48,982 nucleotides of DNA from Roseibium sp. TrichSKD4 (GTDB lineage Bacteria; Pseudomonadota; Alphaproteobacteria; Rhizobiales; Stappiaceae): the NCBI RefSeq assembly GCF_000148725.1, contig NZ_GL476320.1, forward strand, positions 506,317 through 555,298, given 5' to 3'. Within the stretch, counting starts at the first letter, position 1, and every line of letters begins with the position of its first letter. The notes beneath the pieces were generated by a model, which was not told the origin of the DNA, made no database searches, and saw only the letters and a program-made list of their open reading frames with translations. Both the position numbers and the translations under genes were made by a program. This document shows positions 1-7,500 of this stretch, piece by piece.

Positions 1-406
1 AAGTGGCAAAGGTGACACCTTCCATGCTGGCAACACCGCCCCAATGGTCCGGGTGCTCATGACTGACATAAGCTGTATGAACTGGCTTGCCGGTTGATTT
101 AATCAATGCGTTGACCTCGGCAGCCGTTGGCGGAAGCATTGTGCTGTCTGCCACAAGCAATTGATCACCGAGCTCAACCACATGGCTGGTCACATTGACC
201 GCTTGCGCAGGCGAGACATAGCTGTGAAAGGTCACGCCGTTTTTGGTGAAACTATGGACCGTCCCGGCAGGCAATGCACCTTGAGCCTGAGCAGGTTGTG
301 GTGCGAAGTTGGCCTTGAGAAGCGCAATGGCGCCAGCCGACAATGCAGCGCCTTTAAGCAAGCTACGGCGTGAGAGGTGATCAGGCATCTTGAAAATGTC
401 CTTCAT
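1..406 (-). CDS. MBL-fold metallo-hydrolase, Tat-exported (C-terminal part outside window)
   Basis: Only the first ~135 residues are in the window; the gene runs off the left edge. The N-terminus carries a twin-arginine signal (SRRSLLKG) followed by a hydrophobic stretch and an AQA-type cleavage region. Near the window edge is SHEHPDHWGG, the metal-binding HxHxDH motif of the metallo-beta-lactamase fold. The protein is therefore probably an exported zinc hydrolase; the substrate is unknown. A second start at 388 (MPDHLSRR) has a better-placed AAGGA and may be the real one. It is divergent from the HxlR regulator at 491, with a palindrome between them, so it is probably that regulator's target. 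A more distant MBL-fold protein with the same Tat layout lies at 27631-28584. Confidence 0.85.
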   Translation of the reverse strand, partial: MKDIFKMPDHLSRRSLLKGAALSAGAIALLKANFAPQPAQAQGALPAGTVHSFTKNGVTFHSYVSPAQAVNVTSHVVELGDQLLVADSTMLPPTAAEVNALIKSTGKPVHTAYVSHEHPDHWGGVASMEGVTFAT

Positions 407-421
407 AATTTGATTTTCCAA

Positions 422-443
422 ACTTACGATGCGATATGTAAGT
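422..443. promoter_or_regulatory. Probable HxlR operator
   Basis: Perfect inverted repeat ACTTAC-N10-GTAAGT in the 84-bp gap between the divergent MBL-fold and HxlR genes. Operators of HxlR/QorR-type regulators commonly have TACTTAC/GTAAGTA half-sites, so this fits autoregulation plus control of the MBL gene. Binding is inferred. Confidence 0.65.
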
Positions 444-490
444 GATGAATAATATAATGAAGTCAAGAAGTTTCATTAAAGGCACTAGGT

Positions 491-856
491 ATGGTCAAGG
501 ATACCATTGAGCGTGATATGGAGATCGAGAACTGCCCAATCCGAAACATTCTGGATAGGGTCGGCGACAAGTGGTCAGTCTTGATTATCAGCATGTTGGC
601 AGACGAGCCGAGGCGCTTTAACGAGCTGAAACGCATGATTGGAGACATAACACAGCGCGTGCTGACATCGACGCTCAGAAAGCTGGAAGCGGACGGCCTG
701 ATCTCTCGGCATGTAGAGCCCAGCTCCCCGCCCAAGGTCACTTATGCGCTGACAGATCTTGGACGCGATTTGCTAGAGACCTTGAAGCCCCTGATTATCT
801 GGGCGAAGGATAATTTCGACGATATTCTGCTAAGCCGCAGCCAGTTTGAAGGTTGA
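491..856 (+). CDS. HxlR family winged-helix transcriptional regulator
   Basis: A protein of 121 residues, the normal size for the family. The HxlR hallmark is present: a cysteine at residue 15 in ENCPIRNIL, followed by GDKWSVLII and a winged helix-turn-helix (RRFNELKRMI, ITQRVLTSTLRKLEADGLI). Family members often sense electrophiles or oxidants through the N-terminal cysteine and act as dimers. The start codon follows an AAGG sequence. It is divergent from the MBL-fold gene and shares a palindromic operator with it, which suggests local control of that exported hydrolase. The effector cannot be read from the sequence. Confidence 0.9.
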   Translation: MVKDTIERDMEIENCPIRNILDRVGDKWSVLIISMLADEPRRFNELKRMIGDITQRVLTSTLRKLEADGLISRHVEPSSPPKVTYALTDLGRDLLETLKPLIIWAKDNFDDILLSRSQFEG

Positions 857-865
857 GGTTGACGA

Positions 866-894
866 AATAAAAAACGGCGAGCCTACGCCCGCCG
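866..894 (-). terminator. Rho-independent terminator of metG
   Basis: On the minus strand, 27 nt after the metG stop codon, an 8-bp stem (CGGCGGGC/GCTCGCCG, one G-U pair) with a GTAG loop is followed by six T residues. It also lies just after the convergent HxlR gene. Confidence 0.8.
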
Positions 895-920
895 CTCAAT
901 AATGAAGTTTAAAGGCGTTG

Positions 921-2453
921 TTACGCTTCGGGTGCTGCGACCCTTGGGAACAAAGAGGTCAGTTCGCCGAGAGTGTTGCCGCCTGGAAGCTTGTCGAGTT
1001 CCGCCTTCCAGGGAGCGGCTGGGGCTGGAACGTTCAGCATCGCAAGCGCCTTGGTTGCAGACGCAGGGATGACCTGCATCAGGGCCTCAAACAGGATGCG
1101 TTGGCAGTCCAGCGCCACATAGAGCACTGTCGCACAGCGCTCGCGGGTCTCTTCGTTCTTGAAGAGGGACCACGGAGCCTGTTGATCGATATACTCGTTC
1201 ATGGCGTCCGCGGCGGAAACAAGCGCCTGAATGCGTGCCGGGATATCAGGCATGTTGATCCACTCACCAAAGCCCGAAGTCGCCTCCAGAACCTGCTTGC
1301 GCAGCGCTTCGTCTTCGGCGCTCAAAGCACCGGGTGTTGGCACCTTGCCGTCAAAGTTCTTGTTAGAGAACTTGGCAACGCGCGACAGGAGATTACCGAT
1401 CTTGTTGCCCAGTTCGCCATTATAGGTCTGGCGGATCAACTCGACAGATATCTGGCTGTCGCTGTCAGCGCGCATGTGGCGGGCGAGATACCAACGCAGA
1501 GCATCCACACCCATCAGGTCCATGACTTCGTTCGGATCGACAACGTTGCCGATGGACTTCGACATCTTCACGCCGCCTTCACCCGTCCAGTGACTGTGAA
1601 CCGAGAGTTTCTTCGGTAGAGGCAGACCGGCGGCCATGAGCATGATCGGCCAGTAAACCCCGTGGGGCTTGAGGATATCCTTGCCGATCAAGTGCTCACA
1701 CTCGGCCCACCAGGCGGAATAGTCACCGTCCGGCCAATTGATATTGGTCAGGTAGTTTGCAAGCGCATCAAACCAGACATAGGTCACAAAGTCCGGATCA
1801 AACGGAAGGTTAACACCAAGCGTGACGCGGGCCTTGGGCCGTGAGATACACAGATCTTCCAACGGCTCGGATAGCATCTGCTTCAGCTCGTTGCGGAAGG
1901 CTTTCGGCTGCACGAAATCCGGATTGTCCTCAATGTGTTGCAGCAAGCGCTCGCGGAACGGTTCCATCTTGAGGAAGTAATTGACTTCCTTGCTTTCCTC
2001 GATCTCCATGGTCGGGTGCAAAGCGCATTTCCCATCCTCTGTCAGATCGGTGTCGCGCTTGAACTCTTCGCAGCCTTTGCAGTACTTGCCGGTGTATTCC
2101 TTCTTGACGATCAGATCCTTGTCGAAAATCGTCTGCTCCATGGCAGCAACGGCCTGTTTGTGGCCGTCGCGGCTGGTGCGCACGAAATAATCGTAGTCGA
2201 CATCAAAGAGATCAAAAACCTCGCGGAATTCCTTACAGCGCATGTCGAGATACGCTGCCGCATCCATACCAAGAGCAGCTGCAGCTTCCTGGTTCTTCTG
2301 GCCGTGCTCGTCCACACCGGTGGACAGCATCATCTCATACCCCAAAGCGGTCCGGTTGCGCTTCATGATATCGGCGACAATCGACGTGTAGGCGTGGCCG
2401 ATATGCGGCGAGCCATTGACGTAATAGATCGGGGTCGTGATGTAACTTTTCAT
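921..2453 (-). CDS. metG: Methionyl-tRNA synthetase
   Basis: A class I aminoacyl-tRNA synthetase of 510 residues that charges tRNA-Met in the cytoplasm. HIGH is at residues 17-20 and KMSKS at 296-300. One zinc knuckle is visible in the CP domain (C125, C128, C143, H146). There is no C-terminal EMAP/Trbp111 domain, as is usual for the ~510-residue form. From memory, the housekeeping alphaproteobacterial MetG usually sits beside tatD and DNA-replication genes. Here it stands alone between an HxlR regulator and a RiPP-like locus, and its sequence seems unlike the common rhizobial form. It may therefore be a second, accessory MetRS; that is inference and needs the rest of the genome. Confidence 0.93.
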   Translation of the reverse strand: MKSYITTPIYYVNGSPHIGHAYTSIVADIMKRNRTALGYEMMLSTGVDEHGQKNQEAAAALGMDAAAYLDMRCKEFREVFDLFDVDYDYFVRTSRDGHKQAVAAMEQTIFDKDLIVKKEYTGKYCKGCEEFKRDTDLTEDGKCALHPTMEIEESKEVNYFLKMEPFRERLLQHIEDNPDFVQPKAFRNELKQMLSEPLEDLCISRPKARVTLGVNLPFDPDFVTYVWFDALANYLTNINWPDGDYSAWWAECEHLIGKDILKPHGVYWPIMLMAAGLPLPKKLSVHSHWTGEGGVKMSKSIGNVVDPNEVMDLMGVDALRWYLARHMRADSDSQISVELIRQTYNGELGNKIGNLLSRVAKFSNKNFDGKVPTPGALSAEDEALRKQVLEATSGFGEWINMPDIPARIQALVSAADAMNEYIDQQAPWSLFKNEETRERCATVLYVALDCQRILFEALMQVIPASATKALAMLNVPAPAAPWKAELDKLPGGNTLGELTSLFPRVAAPEA

Positions 2454-2867
2454 CTGACGCTTTCAGGTTTGGGGAACGGCGACGAATAAGCCAAGTGCCA
2501 CAAATGGGCATCGGCTTCAATGCAATCAACCGGTCCGGAAAATCTCGTGCTGGCTATATTCCATAGACAGCAGGCAATGAAAAGGTCCGCAATGGGTATG
2601 AGACTTGCTGATTACGGGTTATCGAGCGAACTGTGAACCTCTATTTTTGATTGAAGTACTTCGTTATTTAAATAGCCGAAATCAGTCACTTTTAGTTGGA
2701 TGAAATCTGCACTATTCCAGAGGGTCTCCGGTGTGAATTTGCACACTCATTTCACAGTGAATTCACTTAGTATTTCTTGCGATGAGTGTTCCCATCATTG
2801 CGGGTTTTGAGTGGTTTAAAACCCATTCCTACCCGTTTCTCAATGGAAGTATTTTAGGAGAAATATT
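2454..2867. promoter_or_regulatory. Long AT-rich intergenic leader upstream of the peptide gene
   Basis: 414 bp with no credible gene (only ORFs of a dozen or so codons). It contains several symmetric elements before the peptide gene: GTGTG-N6-CACAC at 2731-2746, the perfect palindrome GTGAATTCAC at 2757-2766, and a possible hairpin GGGTTTT-N9-AAAACCC at 2802-2824. TTCAC/GTGAA occurs repeatedly between 2731 and 2766, which looks like an operator region. A good AGGAG lies 9 nt before the peptide start. No regulator gene is adjacent, so the factor is unknown. Confidence 0.5.
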
Positions 2868-3071
2868 ATGTCACAACGTGAGACACCGGATCTTTCACAC
2901 CTGTCCGGACGCGAAGTTGAAAAAGTTGCTGAAGCAATAGGGGCCGGCCCGCTTCGGTCATTGCTTGCAAACAAAGATGCAATTGCTGCACTCAATGTAG
3001 ACGATGTGAACAAGCTAGCCGAACTAGCAGCAGCATCACGGGCCAACTGTGGCGGTATTGGTTGCGGTTAA
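2868..3071 (+). CDS. Putative RiPP precursor peptide with C-terminal Cys-X4-Cys core
   Basis: A 67-residue peptide with a strong Shine-Dalgarno (AGGAG). Residues 1-58 are a charged, helical leader-like segment (LSGREVEKVAEAIG, NVDDVNKLAELAAA). The last seven residues are CGGIGCG, with its only two cysteines at C61 and C66. A long leader, a short Gly/Cys tail and a radical SAM/SPASM enzyme immediately downstream are the standard signature of a ribosomally made, post-translationally modified peptide. A strong hairpin separates the two genes. I do not recognise the precursor family. The product could be a thioether-linked (sactipeptide/ranthipeptide-like) peptide or a peptide-derived cofactor; the cysteines are the likely modified residues. 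No transporter or protease is adjacent. Confidence 0.75.
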   Translation: MSQRETPDLSHLSGREVEKVAEAIGAGPLRSLLANKDAIAALNVDDVNKLAELAAASRANCGGIGCG

Positions 3072-3080
3072 TTGTGATGA

Positions 3081-3112
3081 GCGGCACCTGTTTCGGGTGC
3101 CGCTTTATTTTT
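3081..3112 (+). terminator. Attenuating terminator between precursor and maturase
   Basis: Perfect 8-bp stem GCGGCACC/GGTGCCGC with a 7-nt loop, followed by TTTATTTTT, 9 nt after the peptide stop codon and 30 nt before the maturase start. It would let the peptide be made in excess over the enzyme, as in many RiPP operons. Confidence 0.85.
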
Positions 3113-3142
3113 GTAGGATCTTTTTAAGAATTTAGGTGTCCC

Positions 3143-4612
3143 ATGTCTTTTGAAGTGAAAAATCCGCAAGGTATCGGTGAGAGATTCACTATTGTGTCCG
3201 CTGGCAATGATGATTTTTTATTCTTGCCTTCCGTCACAGGTCTTTACTCTTTGCCTTCGCAGTTAAAGTCTGAACTGGCGGGCTTTCGATCTGACAGTTT
3301 TTTGCAGAATTTGCCCGGTGAAAGAGAATACCAGGCCGGAATTCAAGCATTTTTTTCCGACTTTCTCGCTTCTCACAATGCGCCGAGTACCAATGACGTC
3401 TCGTGGCCAACCGAAAATAAAATAGAAGACTTGGTGCTCAACATCAGCCAGATATGCAATCTTGCATGTAGCTATTGTTATGCTGACGATTTGAATAGCG
3501 CAGGCAAAATAATGTCGAAGTCCGTGTGTCAGGAGGCATTGGACAGAGCTTATCAAATGAGTGACACCGGCCTGAAAAGCCTGAAATTTCTGGGCGGAGA
3601 GCCGACACTGGCTTTTGAAGAAATCAAGTATGCAGTTGAATATGCAGAGACCATATGCGCCGCTGAAGGTTATCGGCTGCCATCCTTTGTAATTGTTACA
3701 AATGGCACGAAAATAAATGCGGAAATGGCTCAGTTTTTTGCGAGCAAGAATTTCTATGTGCTGGTCAGCATGGACGGCCCACAAAGTATCCATAATCTTT
3801 TGAGGCCCTTTACTGGAGGGCGTGGTTCATATTCCAAGGCGTTGGATGCAATCGTTGAATTGAAGAAAAAGAATGTTGAGGTCGCCATTGAGGCTGTTTA
3901 CACGCAAACGCATTACAAAAATGGTGTCTCAATCCGCTGCCTTCTCGACCATTTCCTCGAGATTGGCATTCGCGAGATGCAGATTACTTTGGCTCTTGGG
4001 ACTTGGCATGGCGAGAATACGCAGTCGGAGATAAAAGAGGTTGCGTCTGACTTCGCGGCCGCTGCTCGCCGCTGTATCAGGTCTTTTCTGACAGATGATC
4101 CGTTTTTGCTACGCGGAATTCAATTCGTTATCGACGGATTTGCAAATAAAAAGAAGAATTCGCATGTCTGTGGAGCAGGTCGCACGTTTATGGCTGTAAA
4201 CTACGATGGCGCCGCCTATCCATGTTACCTTTTGGAGACATCGGAAACGGCATATGGTTTCGTGGGTAAAGAATGGAATGAAGAACGCTACGCGCTCATT
4301 TCTTCGAAATTCATGGAAAATGGCAAAGAGTATCATGACACTTGCAAAAAATGCTGGGCGAAAGAGATATGCCAGTCCTGTTTAGGGTCGTCTTTTCTAA
4401 TCGACAAGCAGATCTCTAAACCCCCAGCTTGGTTCTGTGCCACGCAAAAAACACTGATATCAAGCGTATTGGGTGAAATTGCTTCCGCTCTTCAAGGTGA
4501 GCAGAAAGAAGCATTTTTGGCAAACCTTTCCCATTTCTTGAAACCTCGTAAATTTGAGGAACGCGGAGAGGGTACAATTAAAGATCAAACGTTCGACAAG
4601 GCCATTGTTTAA
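3143..4612 (+). CDS. Radical SAM/SPASM peptide maturase
   Basis: 489 residues. Residues 1-90 resemble the N-terminal peptide-recognition (RRE/PqqD-like) region of RiPP maturases (FLFLPSVTGLYSL). The radical SAM CX3CX2C cluster is C105, C109, C112, followed by GGEPTL at 151-156 and a TNGT strand at 186-189. The C-terminal SPASM domain for auxiliary Fe-S clusters has C343, a GX4C at C361, then C401-X2-C404-X5-C410-X2-C413 and C432. Such enzymes make thioether, C-C or epimerised residues in peptides. Its substrate is almost certainly the Cys-X4-Cys peptide encoded upstream. The gene is visibly more AT-rich than its neighbours (poly-T runs, ATA/AAA codons), suggesting horizontal acquisition. The exact chemistry cannot be read from sequence. 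Confidence 0.92.
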   Translation: MSFEVKNPQGIGERFTIVSAGNDDFLFLPSVTGLYSLPSQLKSELAGFRSDSFLQNLPGEREYQAGIQAFFSDFLASHNAPSTNDVSWPTENKIEDLVLNISQICNLACSYCYADDLNSAGKIMSKSVCQEALDRAYQMSDTGLKSLKFLGGEPTLAFEEIKYAVEYAETICAAEGYRLPSFVIVTNGTKINAEMAQFFASKNFYVLVSMDGPQSIHNLLRPFTGGRGSYSKALDAIVELKKKNVEVAIEAVYTQTHYKNGVSIRCLLDHFLEIGIREMQITLALGTWHGENTQSEIKEVASDFAAAARRCIRSFLTDDPFLLRGIQFVIDGFANKKKNSHVCGAGRTFMAVNYDGAAYPCYLLETSETAYGFVGKEWNEERYALISSKFMENGKEYHDTCKKCWAKEICQSCLGSSFLIDKQISKPPAWFCATQKTLISSVLGEIASALQGEQKEAFLANLSHFLKPRKFEERGEGTIKDQTFDKAIV

Positions 4613-4649
4613 AAAAATACTGCAGGAATAGGCGTTCGGTCATCCTTAG

Positions 4650-5645
4650 CTACCCAAACAGCCAGATGCCGCCGAGCACAAAGAGTGCAAGAAACGCGGT
4701 TTGTGTGATCACCAGCCAGATGGCAGGGCCGCCGACTTCCAGCAGTTTCGGGATTGAGGTTTTCATGCCGACCGCTGCAATGGCCGCCAATAAAGCCCAG
4801 CGGGAGATATGACTGGCCGCATCGCGTACGACTTCGGGGATCAGCCCGAAGGAGTTTAAAGTTGCAAGTGCCAGAAATGCCAGCACAAACACCGGAATGA
4901 GAGGCGGGCGCTTTGTGCCCGGCTCCACTTGGCTGCGCAAGAGAAGAGCTGCAATGAAAACCACCGGGGCCAGCAAGGTGACCCTGATCAGTTTCACCAA
5001 GGTTGAAAGGTCTCCGGTTTCTTCGGACACCGAAAAGCCAGCCCCGACGACCTGAGCCACATCATGGATCGTGCCGCCCAAAAAGACCCCTGTTTGTTCG
5101 ATTGTCAGGCCCATTGAGGCGGTCAGGAGCGGGTAGATAATCATGGCAAGCGTGGAGAGTACCGTCACGGTGATGACAGTGAAGGCAAGGTCGCGCTCCG
5201 CATGTTCCCGTTTTGGCAGGATCGAACCTATAGCCATGGCCGCTGAGGCCCCGCAGATCGCAACTGCCCCGCCAGAAAGGAAGGAGAACAAGCGGTCCCG
5301 GCCGAATAAACCGCCGATGATAAGGGAAAAGCCGATGGTCGCTGCAACACCGGCAATGATAACCATCAACATGGGAAGACCGAGCGTTTGCACCATTTCC
5401 ACGCTGATCCGCACGCCCAACAGTGCCACCCCGATCCGCAGCAGGGTCTTGCCGGAAAAGGCAATGCCGGCTGCGGTTTTTTGCCCCTCTTCGGAAAGAA
5501 AATTGAGTGGCATGCCCAAAAGGATGGCCATCAGCATGGCTGGCGCACCGTAATGCTCGTTTAGGAACTGCGCCGAAATCGCGACCAGTCCGGCAATGGC
5601 GATACCAGGAAAAAGCTCTGCTACCTGTTCTTTGAGGGAGGGCAT
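4650..5645 (-). CDS. YeiH/UPF0324 family putative sulfate (sulfite) exporter
   Basis: A membrane protein of 331 residues with about 9-10 hydrophobic segments. Family motifs include LGVRISVE, GAVAICGASAAMAIG and GGTIHDVAQVVGAG. The family (Cons_hypoth698, YeiH/YeeH) is annotated as putative sulfate exporters and is often linked to sulfonate or taurine catabolism. I use the start MPSLKEQ at 5645, preceded by AAAGG, not the longer 365-residue reading frame. It begins 13 nt after the broken peroxidase gene and is probably cotranscribed with it. Its place between a sulfonate-type operon and the RiPP locus suggests export of sulfite or sulfate, but the substrate is inferred. Confidence 0.8.
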   Translation of the reverse strand: MPSLKEQVAELFPGIAIAGLVAISAQFLNEHYGAPAMLMAILLGMPLNFLSEEGQKTAAGIAFSGKTLLRIGVALLGVRISVEMVQTLGLPMLMVIIAGVAATIGFSLIIGGLFGRDRLFSFLSGGAVAICGASAAMAIGSILPKREHAERDLAFTVITVTVLSTLAMIIYPLLTASMGLTIEQTGVFLGGTIHDVAQVVGAGFSVSEETGDLSTLVKLIRVTLLAPVVFIAALLLRSQVEPGTKRPPLIPVFVLAFLALATLNSFGLIPEVVRDAASHISRWALLAAIAAVGMKTSIPKLLEVGGPAIWLVITQTAFLALFVLGGIWLFG

Positions 5646-5658
5646 GGATTGGATACCT

Positions 5659-7042
5659 TTACTCAGGCTGATCGATGGGCAGGCCGCTTGGCACCCGGGC
5701 AGGCACACCAAAGGGCGGTGTGTCGACTGTGGAACCGGTAAGACCATTCAGAAACGCAATCAGGTCGGCAATTTCCGGATCGGACAGGGCAACCGGATCT
5801 ATGTCCAGTATGCGCTTCTGGCGCTCCATCTCCAACCGGTCCTTCCAGACCACGAAATCAATTGCCTCCAGCCACGGGCCGAGGCAATGCGCAAGTTCTC
5901 GTGTCAGCTTGCAAAGGCGTCTTTCGATCAAGGTGATGCGAGATACTTCAGCGTCGATAAGCGCCGTTGTGACCATAGGGAGCTGTCAGGGCCACGTTCC
6001 GCAGCATGGGTGTGCGAAAGCGGTAGGAGTCTTCCAACTGGTCACTTTCCCCCATGCGGCCCACATCGCGGACCATTGGGTCAAAACGCCGTGTGCGTCC
6101 CGGCCCAAATGGCGGCAAGCCGAGTGCATGAAATCTTTGATCACTCATGAGTTTACCGGAATGGCAGGCCGCGCAGTTGGCCTTGCCATAAAAGAGCAAG
6201 AACCCCCGTTTTTGTGCCTCCGTCAGAGCTTCCTTCTCGCCGCTGAGATACGCATCAAAAGGGCTGTCATAGCTGGTCCATTCCAGCGCCATGAAGGCAG
6301 CAAGCGCGTTGGCAATCTCGGTGATTGTCACCTGATCCGGACTGTTGATGTGATCGAAGGCTTCGACGAACATCTCACCATATTCAGGGATGACGCGCAC
6401 GCGTTTGGCCAAGATTGGCCATGCTGCATCAATCCGGTCATGGATCGCTCCGGCGATCTCGTTTTCCTTAGGGTTGCCCGCCATTTCAAACTGGGCAACG
6501 AGCGGAAAGATCGCCTGTGTGGCAAGGATCGAATTGAAGCCTTCTGGAAGCCACTCTTCAGCTGGTGAGTTGAAGCCGTTCTCAAAGGTCTCCGCAACGG
6601 ACAGGCGGCCATCATGGAAAAAGACCCGAAGATCTTTGGCGCCAAGGTTCCAAAGGCCCGGCGCATTGCGCGGGATGCGTTTTTTGATCCGGTCATCCCC
6701 TGTCCCGGCTGTGCGGGTGGGGCCAAGGCCGACACCGCCTTCACCAATTCCAAGGGACAGACCGTCAGACGTGCCGAATTCTGGATGATGGCAGGTCGAA
6801 CAGGCGATATTTCTGTTTCCAGACAGGATCTTGTCATAAAAGAGAAGTTGACCGATCTTGGCTTGTTGTCTGTCAAAGGGAAGAAAGTCATCGGCGGTCA
6901 AGGGCTCGGGCAGGGAGGTTGCCTGAGCCATCGGGGCAGAAGTAAGCCCCAACGCTAAAATGCTGAGGAGGAGCGCCCAACAATGTCTGCCATTCGTCTG
7001 CTTTTTGCTGGAGTATTCCTGCTGTGGCTCGCGCCCGCTCAT
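5659..7042 (-). pseudogene. MauG/cytochrome c peroxidase family dihaem protein, frameshifted
   Basis: Two c-type haem sites (CSTCHH and CAACHS) and the typical IPRNAPGLWNLG and RTPMLRNVALTAPYGHNGAY segments identify a periplasmic BCCP/MauG-type dihaem peroxidase with a signal sequence ending AQA. The main frame stops at 5948 just after GHNGAY. The expected C-terminal part (DFVVWKDRLEMERQ..., LSDPEIADLIAFLNGLTG) continues in another frame to 5659. At least one +1/-2 frameshift therefore lies near 5948-5980, and the segment between is hard to align in any frame. The start is uncertain; ATG 7042 (MSGREPQQ) would overlap the divergent Sel1 gene. The gene may be truly decayed or reflect a sequencing error. 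It sits directly upstream of the YeiH exporter. Confidence 0.8.
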
Positions 7043-7465
7043 GCGGAAATCGAACATGCGCGTGATTTGATGGAAGAGGGGCAGTTTGAAAAGGCGATGG
7101 AAGAGCTTTGGCCCGCAGCCCGCTCGGGCAATGCGGATGCCGAAGAGCTGATCGGCGTGATGTACGCCATGGGGCTCGGCGTTGAACGGGACGATCAGCG
7201 CGCGTTTGACTGGTATTTGCGCAGCGCCATGAAAGGCCATCCGGGCGCGCAATCTGGTGTTGGCTGGTATTATGAAGTCGGACGAGGTTTGCCTGCACCC
7301 GATCTTGTGCGGGCTTACATGTGGTACACGCTCTCTGCCATCGGAGGTGATCCCGATGCCGCCGTTTCTCTTGAAGAAGTGGTCAAGAAGATGACCAAGG
7401 CCGAAATCGAGAAAGCGCATATACTGGTCGCAGATTACAAGGTCTGGATGTACCCGTTTCGATAA
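6983..7465 (+). CDS. Sel1-repeat (TPR-like) periplasmic protein
   Basis: 160 residues, with a clear signal peptide (LLFAGVFLLWLAPAHA) and then Sel1-like repeats (AEELIGVMYAMGLGVERDDQRAFDWYLRSA; AQSGVGWYYEVGRGL). These form alpha-solenoid protein-interaction surfaces. GAGGAG lies 11 nt before the start. The 5' end overlaps the likely start of the peroxidase gene on the other strand, so the two are divergent or one start is misplaced. Function beyond protein binding is unknown. Confidence 0.85.
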   Translation: MSAIRLLFAGVFLLWLAPAHAEIEHARDLMEEGQFEKAMEELWPAARSGNADAEELIGVMYAMGLGVERDDQRAFDWYLRSAMKGHPGAQSGVGWYYEVGRGLPAPDLVRAYMWYTLSAIGGDPDAAVSLEEVVKKMTKAEIEKAHILVADYKVWMYPFR

Positions 7466-7467
7466 GG

Positions 7468-7490
7468 GGACAGCGGGAGGCCCGCTGTCC
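7468..7490. terminator. Bidirectional terminator hairpin
   Basis: Perfect 10-bp stem GGACAGCGGG/CCCGCTGTCC with an AGG loop, between the convergent Sel1-repeat gene and the TRAP substrate-binding gene. TTGTTTGAT follows on the plus strand; the minus side has TTAT. Confidence 0.8.
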
Positions 7491-7500
7491 TTGTTTGATA

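Noticed and set aside
918-1619. Plus-strand ORF of 233 codons
   Set aside because: It lies entirely antisense to metG, which has clear catalytic motifs; no domain or ribosome site is seen.
2454-2867. Hidden small gene or riboswitch upstream of the peptide
   Set aside because: Only ORFs of a dozen or so codons without ribosome sites, and no known riboswitch pattern could be recognised by eye.
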